From positions 11,284,001 to 11,348,000 of the forward strand of contig NC_046680.1 in assembly GCF_009870125.1 (NCBI RefSeq): a DNA stretch of 64,000 nt. Reading direction: 5' to 3'. Below are positions 23,813-55,059 of the stretch, one piece after another. This DNA is from Drosophila pseudoobscura. Its lineage: Eukaryota > Arthropoda > Insecta > Diptera > Drosophilidae. The notes under the pieces were generated by a model. That model had not been told where the DNA came from and made no database searches. It was given only the letters and a program-made list of their open reading frames with translations. Both the position numbers and the translations under genes were made by a program. The stretch's first letter is position 1, and each line of letters opens with the position of its first letter.

Positions 23813-24957
23813 TTTTGAATTTAATTGAACGTATACTATTGATTGACTTTTGTGCTGTTGGTTTGAACACGTTAAAACAGTTGGATCTGCTTCTACAAAG
23901 ACTTATGTGGTAGCGTTGGGAAGAGACGTGGGAGAATGAGTCCAAACTCTGAAAAGGGTTAAGTAGAGTAGGTAAGGCATTAGATTAGTTAGCTACTTGA
24001 TTACACATTCACATATCTATACATACGTACGTATACATATGTACGTATGCGTGTCACCAGAAGTGTCTGTCTGCTTTTGAACCTAGCTGTTAATTGTTGG
24101 ACTGTAAATCTTGTGACCAAAAAGTGTCGTTCATTCCAAGTGCAAATAAATGCTCTGAAGTATGTTTCAGGTGTTTACAAAATTTCAACCTCCGATTCTA
24201 TTTTCGTTACATTGTGATAAGCCAGTGGTTTAGATTAATATACATTATTAAATTTCCGTGTTGTATCTGCCACTTACTTCTGAGTTTCAGCTTCTTGGAA
24301 AAATTTAATCAATAGAGTGATAAGAAAGCTTTTAACAGCTTTGAAAACAGGAGCTTTTCTTCAGAGATGATTTTATTGAATCGATTCATGAGTTCAAGTG
24401 CACCGATTTTTATTAAATATAAATACATACATACATACGCACCTAAAAATACATGCATACATATGTGTGTGCGCACACAAATTGGCCTTTATCAAACAAT
24501 TAATGAAGCTGTGGCAGCCGAGTGTTTCGACTCGACAGTAAAATGCCCTTTATTCTGATTTTATGTACGGCGGAGCGGAAAGCTTTAATTCCGAAATGAC
24601 CAAAATGCATTGCGGTCATAAATGTTTACACATTCTGTGCTCTGTGAAACACCTGATGACCTTTATCTATTTTTGACTCGGTGAAAAAGCTATATCTATT
24701 CATTTATGGCCGTTATTCGCGTTTATGGGTTTATGGAGGGGAGAACGTGGGAGTGCCGCGATGAGTCGGCAGGCGTGTGGGCGTTTAGAAGTCCAACATT
24801 GTAAACAAAAATTCAAGCAATTAAAATCAGAATTTTTTTAATTAACCAGATAATATATTTATATATATAGAACTTTGGATGTTGTATAATTATTTATATT
24901 CCATATATACAAGAAATAAAAACAACATTCTCTTATGCGTACGTCGGAACTAATTGA
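23813..24957. other. Spacer between OSBP-like gene and Unc-89 3' end
   Basis: This contains the upstream region of the OSBP-like gene and the 3' UTR of Unc-89, both transcribed leftwards. There is simple CATA/TACG sequence at 24019-24050 and 24424-24465. Short ORFs are not conserved-looking. Nothing further was recognised. Confidence 0.45.
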
Positions 24958-45240
<20,283 letters not shown>

Positions 45241-46572
45241 GGTTTTGGATCTGATTGACTGGCTATCACTCGATTCACTTCACACTCTACATAAATGTTT
45301 GCACTTCTGTGGATGGGGATGTGGATGTGTATTGCATAACTTATTACTGCAGGCAGCTCAAAAATTCGTTTCGATTTATTTGCACAGGGTTTTTGGACAT
45401 GCTCTAGCCCCGTAAATCGATGATCGGTTGGTTGTTTATATTCGGCTGTGTGCACCGGAATTCGTTTGTCATAATATGTTCGCAATATTCGATCGGTTCG
45501 GATGCGGGCATGGGCATGCAGCGTAGTATATTAGATTTCCCTATAGACTGTAGTCGCGAGAGAAAAGCCAGCCGCCGCGTGCAGATACCAATGATTTTAA
45601 CTGCATCCCGACAACTGTACGACTGATCGATATTTGCTGATCACAACAAAAGCTCTCCTCGAAAAAATCGTTTCAGAATTTAAAAATAATGCACATGCAC
45701 CTCGCATGCATAGCTACATATGTGCTTAGATTCTCATCTACTTAAATACAAACACACACGTTCTAAAAGTTTATAGCTGTCACACGCTACTATGTATTAA
45801 TATATGTGCATATGCATGTATATTGCCACACCACCCTTCCCTCGCATGCCACACTCGTACTGTATATACATACATACATACATACATACATACATACATA
45901 CATACATGTATAAATCAGTTTTATAAACATATAATTTAGAGATTTATATTATGTTTACATTTTGTAATAAACACAGGATGAATTATAAAATATATGTGTA
46001 TTGTAGTTTGGATGACTATTGGACGTGATGTGTAAGGGGGGGCTAAGCATCCGAGTCTAATTATTCCGAATACTGAATATAGAACCATCTGGTCCCAAAG
46101 GGTACTGCAAAAGCTTAGAAACCTAGAGCAAGATCATCATTTGATCAAATCTCATAGAGAAATTCTTGAGCTTTTTCTCTCAGTTTTAGATGATTCATCC
46201 CCTAATTTCCAGCTATCCTAGCACACCGACTAGGAACACCAACTGAAAAGAATGCGTTCAATCTTTGCGGTAAAGGGCGATTTCTAGTATCTTACAACTG
46301 AATGTAAGAAAAAAGCTACATTTCTCTTGAAAATAATCATCGTTTTGTTGCAATGCACTTTAAAGCTCCGTTACTGTATTGAAAATACTGAAAATAAGAA
46401 AACTTATTTTAGTTTTTCAACAACCAAGAAACTAGTTTTGCTAGCCATTATAGCACATAAGCCCAAAACTAGGCAAATGCTTTAGATCTGGTTGGAAATC
46501 GTTTTGGGTAGGCATCGGACATTACATTTAGAACATGTGTAATATGAATTTTCCCTTCATTCCGCCACACAA
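45241..46572. other. Unc-89 5' flank and transporter 3' flank
   Basis: The Unc-89 5' UTR and promoter probably lie at 45241-45700; an ATCGATAT occurs near 45626. A CATA microsatellite lies at 45867-45906. The remainder is AT-rich and includes the 3' UTR of the minus-strand transporter. No further gene was recognised. Confidence 0.45.
45867..45906. repeat. CATA tetranucleotide microsatellite
   Basis: About ten perfect 4-bp units. Confidence 0.9.
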
Positions 46573-48427
46573 CTAGTGATATCCCACACTTTCACGAGGC
46601 AGAAAAGCGCAGGCGATGGCTGCGAGGAATCCAACGAATCCATAGATAGATACGGCTTGTACTCTGGAGGTCTCCATCAGCACTTGGGCCACGAATGGGG
46701 TAAGCATGGCGCCGAGTCGGGCCAGCACAGAGCATCCAGAGACACCTATAGATCTGAGGGCAGCAGGATATATTTCCGGAGTGTAGACATATATCGCTTG
46801 GAATATTCCGGAAATCGCTCCTCTGGCAATGAAGAGAGTCACTGAAGTGGAGAATCGACTGGAAGACGAACAAGTTAATATTATATATGTATGTACTAGT
46901 ATCAAATGACAATTTGAGACATTACCTCGAGACTGTCGTTAACACGAATGTACAGAAGACAAGCACTAAGTATTGTAAGACAATTGTTTTCCTCTTTCCG
47001 AACAGTTTAATCACTTTAATTGTCAACAGTATGCCGGGAAACTCCGACAGGGTGATCCAGAGTAAGTCCATGAAATCTGAAGTCATAAATGTAACGCACT
47101 CATTGGGATATCTTTCCTTGTTTCTGGCAACCAGCAGTTCTGTGGTAACAAGCACCAATCCGTAATAGCAGAATGCCGAAGCTAGCCATATAAACCATAA
47201 CAACAGAGTGGTCCGATACAGGCTAGGACTCAGAAGCGACCTGAAGCTCTCGGTGGAGTTGGGCTCTTGATCGGCAATCAATCGACCAATAAGCATATGA
47301 CGCTTATTATTTTGAGCTATCTAAGAAAATCAAATTATACATTAGGATTTACATGACTATATGCATGACTTTATCCTTACCTGCTCCAGAACCTTTAGAG
47401 CTTTATCATTACGTCCATTATTTGAGTGATATCGAGCTGATTCGCTAAGCCACTAAAAGTTTTTAATATATTTCTTTGATGTTAACAGATAATCCATTTA
47501 AATACCGGGGACAGCAGTGTGAAAATTAATAGCGGGGTCGCCGACAATCCCAAAAGCCCTCGCCATCCAAAGTAGGGATATATAACCAAGGCCAAGACCA
47601 CTTCGAAGCACGCTCCCAACGCCCAGAAGCACTAGTAAATATAAAACTAAGCTATATCCAATGTTAGTTAACGAACTCTAGAGCACTTACATCCATTAGG
47701 ACAACGCACTTCCCTTTGTGCTTGGTGGGCAGAAACTCTGCATACAACGTCACACTACAAAGTACATTTATTGGAGAATGGAAGAGTTCAATTTTTACGC
47801 CAAGGCTATACTCACGATTGCGGTACGCATCCGATGGTGAACCCAACGAGCCCTCTCAGCGTTAAAAGCCAAGCATAGCTGGGGGCAACTGAGCTTAGAA
47901 TGCTATATAAAACTAATAATACTCCAAACAATGTAAGTGCCTGCAAAGATATTTACTGATTTCATTTAAGACTATTAAGGACTAGGTCGAATCTCACCGA
48001 TTTACGGCCATATCTGTTGCTCAGCTGCGTCCAAAAAGTAGAGCTGATCATCATTCCCAAAAACACAATTGTTGTCACAGAAGCCTGCTGGAACTTGGTT
48101 ACGTTCCACTCGCAGAACAATGCCGGACCGATTATGCTCAGAATAGCCATCTCCATGGAGTCCGCCATCCAGCAGAGCCCCACTAACAGGGACAACTTCA
48201 CATGAAACCATCCAAATCCGAATGCATTAATAGCTTGCTGAACCGTGTAGGTATCTAGTAAAGTGATTGCAGCAAAAAAATCTCAATTATCTTGAATGTT
48301 TAGTTGGGATTCGTTACGTACCATCGGGGTTAATGGACACAGTCTTTAGCTCTAAGTTGGATGCGTGTGCTTCTCTTTGGGCGTAGTTTTCCGTCGAGGG
48401 AAGAGTTGGTTCGTTAAGATAATACAT
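46573..48427 (-). CDS. SV2/SVOP-like major facilitator transporter
   Basis: A 12-helix MFS transporter of the synaptic-vesicle-2-related (SVOP) and organic-ion type, with unknown substrate. I read eight exons. The start ATG is at 48427-48425, with exon 1 48427-48322, exon 2 48254-47998, exon 3 47940-47816 and exon 4 from 47754, and the last exon ends at 46573. Features: [18 protein letters not shown] in helix 1, and the MFS loop NRYGRKS between helices 2 and 3. These are followed by [26 protein letters not shown], and in the second half [18 protein letters not shown]. The last is a typical SVOP motif. A D. melanogaster gene of this type (CG4324, as I recall) occurs in this cytological area. 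An in-frame upstream exon could lengthen the N-terminus, so the start is my choice of first ATG. It is divergent from the radial spoke gene. Confidence 0.85.
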
Positions 48428-49014
48428 GTTGTAGGCTGTGTAATTAAAATATATAATTTAAGCACATCCGTTTAACCGAATAATGGATCCGCTCACCTGG
48501 AGGCCAGCAGCACCAGCGCAGCCCCTCCCTGTTCTGAAAAGCAACCGATCGATCCGATCTATTTGCTACCTTTATTGGGAAGTCTGTCAAAGAAAGTTGC
48601 TTAAGAATTTGGGAAAAGATTCTTCGCGGAATTAATTTACAAAATGCTAATTAAATTACTAAACATTTGAAATGTTTCTGCAAGTACTACTACTATCAGC
48701 ACATCGAAACTTTCTTAAGCACTTTCTTTTTTCCAAACACCAAACAGAGAGGAGAGAATCAGATGTAAGGTAAACAACAGGTAACAACACACAAACACAT
48801 TGCAAGCAACTCCCATAACTCTGTTAAAAGGCAACGACTGGCTGATATCGATAGACTGCGTGAAAATCGACTGAAAAATTCAAATGAAAATTATGAACAA
48901 TGTTGGCTGTTATTTTGAATTCCTCATTCACATATCTAGCGCCCACAAGGCATACAACACACAGTTTTTTCAAGTCTACGAATAACAAGTATCAAATAAA
49001 ATAATAATTCTACG
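48428..49014. promoter_or_regulatory. Divergent transporter / radial spoke promoter region
   Basis: This holds a probable 5' UTR exon of the transporter (about 48496-48532) and a perfect TATCGATA at 48846-48853, about 165 bp before the radial spoke ATG. No TATA box was evident. Confidence 0.5.
48846..48853. promoter_or_regulatory. DRE palindrome upstream of the radial spoke gene
   Basis: Perfect TATCGATA between the two divergent genes. Confidence 0.5.
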
Positions 49015-51356
49015 ATGGATAACAATTCCTGCCAAAATTTCTCATTCGACTCAACATCCAGCTCTGATTTTGGGCTACCACCACCTTGTGTTACCAAGAA
49101 GAAAAAACCAGATAAGATTATTGTTGAGCAGGAAACGTCGCCACAATGCTCGCAGATAATTACCTCGACATCATCGTCCTCCACGACAACCATATCGATG
49201 GGTGCATTCGACTCCGATTGCCATTTCAACAAAGCCCTAGTTAAAGAGCCTCCAAATATTGACTATGAACTGAATGTGGCCAAGGCTATAATGCAGCAGT
49301 ACAGCACATTAAGTGGCGATAACTTGTGAGTACTAATTATGACTGTAAGTATTTTCTATATCCCTATTTGTCTTTGAAACAGATTTGATCACTTGAGCGA
49401 CATTATCAAGCGGGTTATCGATGAACGTCCTCCGAATGTGATTGATTTTTTTGAGGAATTCAGCAGAAATGTACGCGAACAGAAATTTCATTTGCCCGAG
49501 CGTTTTCCTCCCAATGGAATATTTGACGAAGTTCGCACCTTCAGGGTCGCAAGGCAGATTCTCCAATCAATGCAGGTACTTACGATTTATTTAAGCACAA
49601 AGTTGGCTATGTTTTAATGCTTAATGGTCCTGGTAGCTCCCCTACAGCAATGAGGGCGAAGACTTGGCAGGAGCAGAAGATTTATATGGCGAAGATGGAA
49701 AAGCAATCGACGACGAAGAGCTTAGGATCGTCATCGACGATTCCATGCGTCTGTTCGTTACATTCAACGAACGCGTTCAGCAATTGCAGTTTTACTGGAA
49801 TCAGTGCGGCTTCAGCATAAGCAATGATGACATCTTCCAGTTGGCTTGCGCCATGAACCGATTGCAGACACATCCCTCCATAATGCAGTGCCGCTTTTGG
49901 GGCTGCATTAATGGGTTGAAGGCTTCCTACTATATTGTGGAGGCTACGCTCACTCGCGAGGAAATACAATCGCGTATGGCGATGATGGCGGACGAGCTGC
50001 GGGAGAAGCAGCTGCCGCTCAAGATGCGGCACGACAGAGAGGAGAAACCATTACCGCCGCACATTGGTCCAGAGCTCACTCCAGGAGTCTACGGTTGGGA
50101 AAATTACCCCATTGAAGAACTAGAGATCATGAAGCCAAAAGCTCCAGATGTCCCGCTGGTTGAGGAAATTGAGTTCTACGATATACCACCAGAGTACATC
50201 GGAGTTGGTTGCAATCGCTATTCATACTTTGTGGTGAATTCCTTATACGATGATTGGATTGAGCTACCCATTGTGACGCCCCGCCAGGTGGTCGTCTCCC
50301 GGCAAATTAAGAAGTTTCTCACTGGCGATCTAGAATCGGATGTTATATCGTATCCATGTTTTCCGGGAAAAGAAAAGCATTATCTGCGCGCCTTGATCGG
50401 CCGCATTACTGCTGGTACTTACATCGCCCCCATAGGCTATTACAGGCGTATGACTAAAAAGGAGAAGCGTATGTTTGAGGGCAATGATCTCGATGAAGGT
50501 GAAGAAGAGGAGGAGGAGGAAGAAGACGAAAGCGTAAACGAAGGCGAAGACGACCAGATTGAAGGTAAATAACGAGTATTCAAATGGGTTTTAAGCCCCA
50601 TATTTTCATTCTCCAATTATCCTGTTGGAAACTTATCAATTTACAGATAACGACGTTATGCTTCTAAAAAATGAAAAATATGAAGCTGAACCGCTGGGAT
50701 CCTTGTCCACTCCAGTGGCATGGGTCCACGTCCGATCGAATATACTAAACCAAGGCCGCGTCGTATGGTTTGATGAGGAAAAAGCCCAAAAAGAACGCGA
50801 GAAGGCCCTAGCTCTCTACCTGAAAATGCGACTTTTAGAAGAAATGGAAGAGGAGGTGGAAGAGGAAGAAGAGGTCGAGGATGAGGAAGAAGGCGAAGAA
50901 GAAGGCATGATTGACGGTTTTAATCAACCGGAAACAGGACCCAGTATTTTGTCCTCGTGCGCCAACGACATGAGCCCGGAAGTTGCAGTGCCGTGGCTGA
51001 TACGCCAAACCAGCAAGTACACCAATCAAAAGGAACGTGTCCTCATCATGCAATCGAATGTGTGGCCAGGTGCTCACACATTCATATTTGAACACATTTG
51101 CGAATCAATATATCTGGGCTGGGGGCATAAGTATTATGCGCGCAACATGCCGTTCAATCACTTACCCATGGTGCAGGAAGAGTATACCCATGGGGCAGAA
51201 GACTTCATCGAGGCCAGTGATCCGACTGTTGAAGAGGAGGCTGCCTATCGCGAATGGCTCCTCAGCAAGCAAAAGAAGCCCGCTTCTCTTGGGGAAGCAA
51301 TCGAAGAATATGACGATGAAGACGACGATTCCGCTGAACACTCTGAAGATGATTAG
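49015..51356 (+). CDS. Rsph4a: Radial spoke head protein 4/6
   Basis: A structural protein of the radial spoke head in motile 9+2 axonemes, in flies mainly the sperm tail and possibly chordotonal cilia. Exons 49015-49325, 49383-49575, 49637-50564 and 50647-51356 give 713 aa with consistent phases. The RSP4/6 fold is recognised by the helical start (LFDHLSDIIKRVIDERPPN), FWGCINGLKASYYIVEATL, the linker to YIGVGCNRYSYFVVNS, FPGKEKHYLRALIGRI, and the C-terminal block NVWPGAHTFIFE with WGHKYYARNMPF. Long Glu/Asp runs interrupt it (about residues 460-480 and 540-570), and the C-terminus is acidic. Acidic insertions are common in this family. Confidence 0.9.
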
Positions 51357-51794
51357 TACATAGCCCACTGAGGCGAAAATATGTTAAATTCAATGTTTCT
51401 TGTTTATTATGTATTGAAATAAAATGTATTGTGATTACAATAACTAGCATTGACTCGACTCTTTCGCTTTGTCTGACAAAAAATATCAAAATTGCAATGA
51501 TCTTGTGAGCTTGAATCGTTTATTATTTGGACATAAAATGCATATTGTACCTATAAAGAAATATATTGCATTGCCTTACAAACTTTTATTTACAATTACC
51601 TTTTCTAAGACGGACTTTAAAAGTAAACTTAACTGAAATCACACGAGTACTCGTACAACCCCCATCATATTTTTTGTCATTAAATTAGATAGCTCTCCGA
51701 ACTATATGTACATTGCAGTTTTCGTGTGTTAAATGTAATATTTTTCAATCGTTGGCTGTGACTTTCCTACTTATAGCCCACCAAGGCTTATGGG
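51357..51794. other. Convergent 3' region
   Basis: 3' UTR of the radial spoke gene (AATAAA at about 51418) and of the minus-strand membrane protein. Nothing else was seen. Confidence 0.45.
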
Positions 51795-53652
51795 CTATGG
51801 GGATTGAATAAATGTTAGCTTAGACGAAATTCCACCAATGTACTTGTACAGTATTACATTTCTTACAGTGTGGGGCTTTCCTGTAATTTGACTGTGGCAT
51901 TTCCTGACGGATTTATAAATTCCTGACCAGAGGCTTTGACGTCGGGCTGTCGAAACAATTTTTGTAAAAATGAAAACTTCAACAAGCTCGGTTGCTCATA
52001 TAGACTTTACCTTTGGAATAATTGATGCATCTTCGCCGTTTGTATCCATACGCTGGATGCAAAAATTCTTCAACTGCTCAACAGCAGCAGAAAGCATTGT
52101 ATTCTTGTTGGTTAAGAGGGATATCTTAAAGGATAATGAGAAGGAAGAATTAGGAAGGAATCACAAGGCAAATATTCGATCAAAATATTACTTCTTTTTC
52201 AGTTTTATCCAAGGCCTCTTCAAAGTTTGCTACTTTTTGCTTGTATTCCGGCCAGCTATTGCTTATGGTGGCCACATGCGATGTTACATTTTCCGAACGA
52301 TCCATCAAATCATCTATTTTGGTCTGAAAGTGGTCAAAGGTAAAGTAAAGCAAATATTGAGGGCCGAATTAGTTACTTTGTGCAGTGATATTTCCTCTCC
52401 CAGCATGTTCGTTGTTTGGCTTAATGTATTATTCACGACTTTCAAGTCGTTTGACAGCATCTTCAAGGAGTTAAGTGTGGTTCGATTAAGATCTGCAATA
52501 TCATCCGATAAATTTGTGGGCAACTCGTTGGCATGCAGCATGGGCAACTGTGACAAATTAGCCTGAAAAAGTTTTGACACTGATTAAATTTCGGTATTAT
52601 TAATGATTGCAGAACAAATACCTTCAAAGCTTCCGTTTCCGCTTGAATACTTTTCTGAACCTCGATATACTTGTTGTAATGCTCCTTTATACCTTCAATG
52701 TCTGTAGCGACTGCTTCTATCTTGGCTCCAAAGTCGGCCACCATCTTCTCATCCTTTCCGTGATTCCTTTGAACAGCCACTGCTGCCTCTAGACTGCTAA
52801 AGTTCATGCGCAAGCCCTCTACAGCTTTTTGCAATTCATTTATTTCGTAAATAACTGCCGTTTGATTCTTCATCAGATAGGACGATGTCTCATGCCACCT
52901 TTGCAGAGTATCCGGGAAGTTTTTGCTCATGGCAGATACTACAACACACGTATAAGAGTTACATAATTACTACACATGTCCCATATGCATGGTGGTTTAT
53001 TGATAATTGTGACCTTACCTTCTTCGATTTTCTGACGGTAATCAGACATTTGTTGGCGAAGATCGAAATAGAGCCAGTACAATATAGAAACAATTAAAAT
53101 GCCAATGATCCCTAAGAGTAGGGGTCCACACATGCGAAAGTATGCCATTTTCCGATGACTACGACGGGTAGCGCCAGCAACATTTGTCTGGAAATAAACC
53201 AAAGGTAGGTGTAAATGTATTCCTGGTATTTATTACCTGCGTTCAAAATTAATCACGTAGTTGTGTACTTGCTTTATCCACTCGGCCATGACATCGATCA
53301 AGGTTACAACTAATTTCATATTACATCGTAGATATATATATAGGTTGTTAACGAGGGGAGGAAAACTCCTCCTCCTCAATTTACACGTACATATGTATTC
53401 ACCAATTAGAATAACCTTGTACTTGACGTCTCGGTTCATCATTTTTTGGTCCCTTCTTACCCATGCATAATCCTCTGGGTCATCCGTTGAAACTGAGAGT
53501 AACTTGTCCTGGGAGTGCGTCGCTCCTCCAGTTCTACGGGTGTTTCTTTTGGACGAAGATGACTGTGCTATAAGGGCATCGAGCTCCCTTCGTTTTTTCA
53601 TTTTCTTTCCACCTCCAGATCGCAAAGGAACTTCAATCCGATGGACGTCCAT
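51795..53652 (-). CDS. Single-pass membrane protein with long coiled coil
   Basis: I do not recognise the family. Eight exons (53652-53403, 53309-53269, 53187-53019, 52938-52622, 52562-52377, 52323-52192, 52103-52011 and 51947-51795) give 446 aa with agreeing phases. The N-terminus is basic (GGGKKMKKRRELD) and Ser-rich. One transmembrane helix follows (PLLLGIIGILIVSILYWLYF), with positive residues before it, so an N-in, C-out type II orientation is likely. The remaining ~300 aa are heptad-rich helix (e.g. INELQKAVEGLRMNFSSLEA) with several Asn-X-Ser/Thr sites. This suggests a lumenal or extracellular coiled coil, perhaps a tether or oligomerising scaffold. The function is not known to me. The last exon's frame is the only one that gives a continuous product, but that exon is the least certain. 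Confidence 0.72.
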
Positions 53653-54309
53653 TGTGTGGCACCGAATATAAGCGTATATCCAATTGAAGCCCGCAATAGA
53701 ATACTTTGTAGTCTATACAACGCTCAAACTATTACATTTTCTTAATGTAAATCTCTTTGTGGTTTTGAAACAACATATACTGATAAAAATATTACTTCTG
53801 CGCATGATTTTTTTTATGTATAAATAATTCTTAAGGGCCCTCAGAAATATACCAAAATATACCGTAAATATACCGATGGAAGCACAAACTTAGCCCACTT
53901 AAACCCCCTTTATTTAAAATATCAAATTGAGTTAAGCCGCCGAAAACAATACAAACAATAATAATTACACTTTCAGGTACACCTTTCCCTTCATCTTTGC
54001 TTAAAAAAAACTCCATGAGCTCAATTTTCGTGCTATGCGGCTTGTTTGAAATTTTGCAGCCCAAGTCAAAGTGGATATCGACACGACCCGACACTATCGA
54101 CTGTTCCAGAAATATTAACATTATTAACAATTAAGAGTATATTATATTATAATTATAAATCTTTATGTATTATTTATTTATTTTATAAAAATATTCTTTC
54201 GATACTATTGAATCGATTTTGCCAACGATTGCAGCCCAAGCGAAACAACCGTTATGTTATGTTTTGGCCGTCGCCTCGTTATTGTTGTTGTAAATTTGAA
54301 ATACAGCTC
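53653..54309. other. Intergenic region with dispersed repeat copy
   Basis: This contains a fragment of the 320-bp repeat family at about 53832-53935 (see separate entry). The rest is AT-rich, with a TATTATTTATTTATTTTAT stretch near 54170. No clear promoter was seen. Confidence 0.4.
53832..53935 (+). repeat. Dispersed fragment of the tandem-array repeat family
   Basis: ACCAAAATATACCGTAAATA is followed by ACTTAGCCCACTTAAACCCC and CTTTATTTAAA, the same order and orientation as the relics at 5040-5310. Confidence 0.75.
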
Positions 54310-54600
54310 ATGGAAAAATGGAGCGGGATCATCTACAACCTAATTTCCACTACTTCAGTGGAGAATTATCCGGCCAGTCAGTCATCCGACAGTCAGTCCT
54401 ACTGCAGAGCGGCAGTCCTTGCGAGCATTTGTCAAAAAAAAAACCAGCGCAAGCAAGAAGTGCTAAGTCCAGGAGAGAAACTTTCTTCTCTTGTAGCCGA
54501 ATATTTCTTCAATAAAATTACATCAGAAGACAGCAGATATTTGGCGCTAAACATGAAGAGAGTCTTTCCGTTGGAGGCTGAAAATTGGTGTTTGAAATAG
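54310..54600 (+). CDS. Unassigned ORF, possible small gene or relic
   Basis: An open frame of 96 codons starts at the ATG of MEKWSGIIYNLIS and ends ENWCLK before TAG. The preceding sequence is also open upstream to 54046. A second ATG at 54318 opens a 65-codon frame (MERDHLQPNFHYFSG) over the same bases. I recognise neither product. More in-frame peptide-like sequence follows at about 54640-54770 (e.g. FIAGKFQSLKYCLTTFFLAQ), so this could be a decayed multi-exon gene or a mobile-element relic. Repeat-family fragments lie on the two sides of this ORF and the next gene, in opposite orientation. Low confidence that it is coding. Confidence 0.25.
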   Translation: MEKWSGIIYNLISTTSVENYPASQSSDSQSYCRAAVLASICQKKNQRKQEVLSPGEKLSSLVAEYFFNKITSEDSRYLALNMKRVFPLEAENWCLK

Positions 54601-55059
54601 ACAAGGACACGACTAGGACTCTCAGGACTCTCAACCAAATATCGATTCATCGCTGGTAAATTTCAGAGTTTGAAATATTGTCTGACAACATTTTTCCTGG
54701 CCCAAAATTACATTGATGATGAGAAAAATCTACCCTCCAGAAAGTGTGGATCCAAATAATAAATTCAGCGCAATATATGGATATTTTAAAAACCGATGTA
54801 ATTTAAGAAAAAACATCGATGTAAGCTGTCTAAAAACATCGATGTCCAACTTACTTGCATTGATTTTTACACTGGTCATTGGTGCTTTTATTAAATCTTT
54901 TGTAGTTAAATTAAAAGTTAGTTTAGTTTAGTTAGTTAAAATGTTTTGTGCGCTATTACTTATATGCTCGAAGTTCCCATTTAGTGTATTCTAACAAGAG
55001 ATACTTATTTGTTCGTGTATTGTATTGTTATGATAGGTGCAGCTTAAACTCATTTCAAA
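54601..55059. other. Upstream region of the xylosyltransferase gene
   Basis: AT-rich. Repeated AACATCGATG(T) occurs at about 54812 and 54836, containing ATCGAT (partial DRE). A run of GTTAGTTTAGTTTAGTTAG lies at 54920-54937. No other feature. Confidence 0.4.

Noticed and set aside
22767-23818. Plus-strand 166-codon ORF at 23318-23818 and minus alternatives
   Set aside because: They overlap the OSBP-like exons and their GC-AG intron. They have no domain, and the ORP signature fixes the minus-strand frame.
54046-54309. Upstream extension of the unassigned ORF
   Set aside because: The sequence is AT-rich with many hydrophobic/Ile codons and no initiation context, so the start was taken at 54310.
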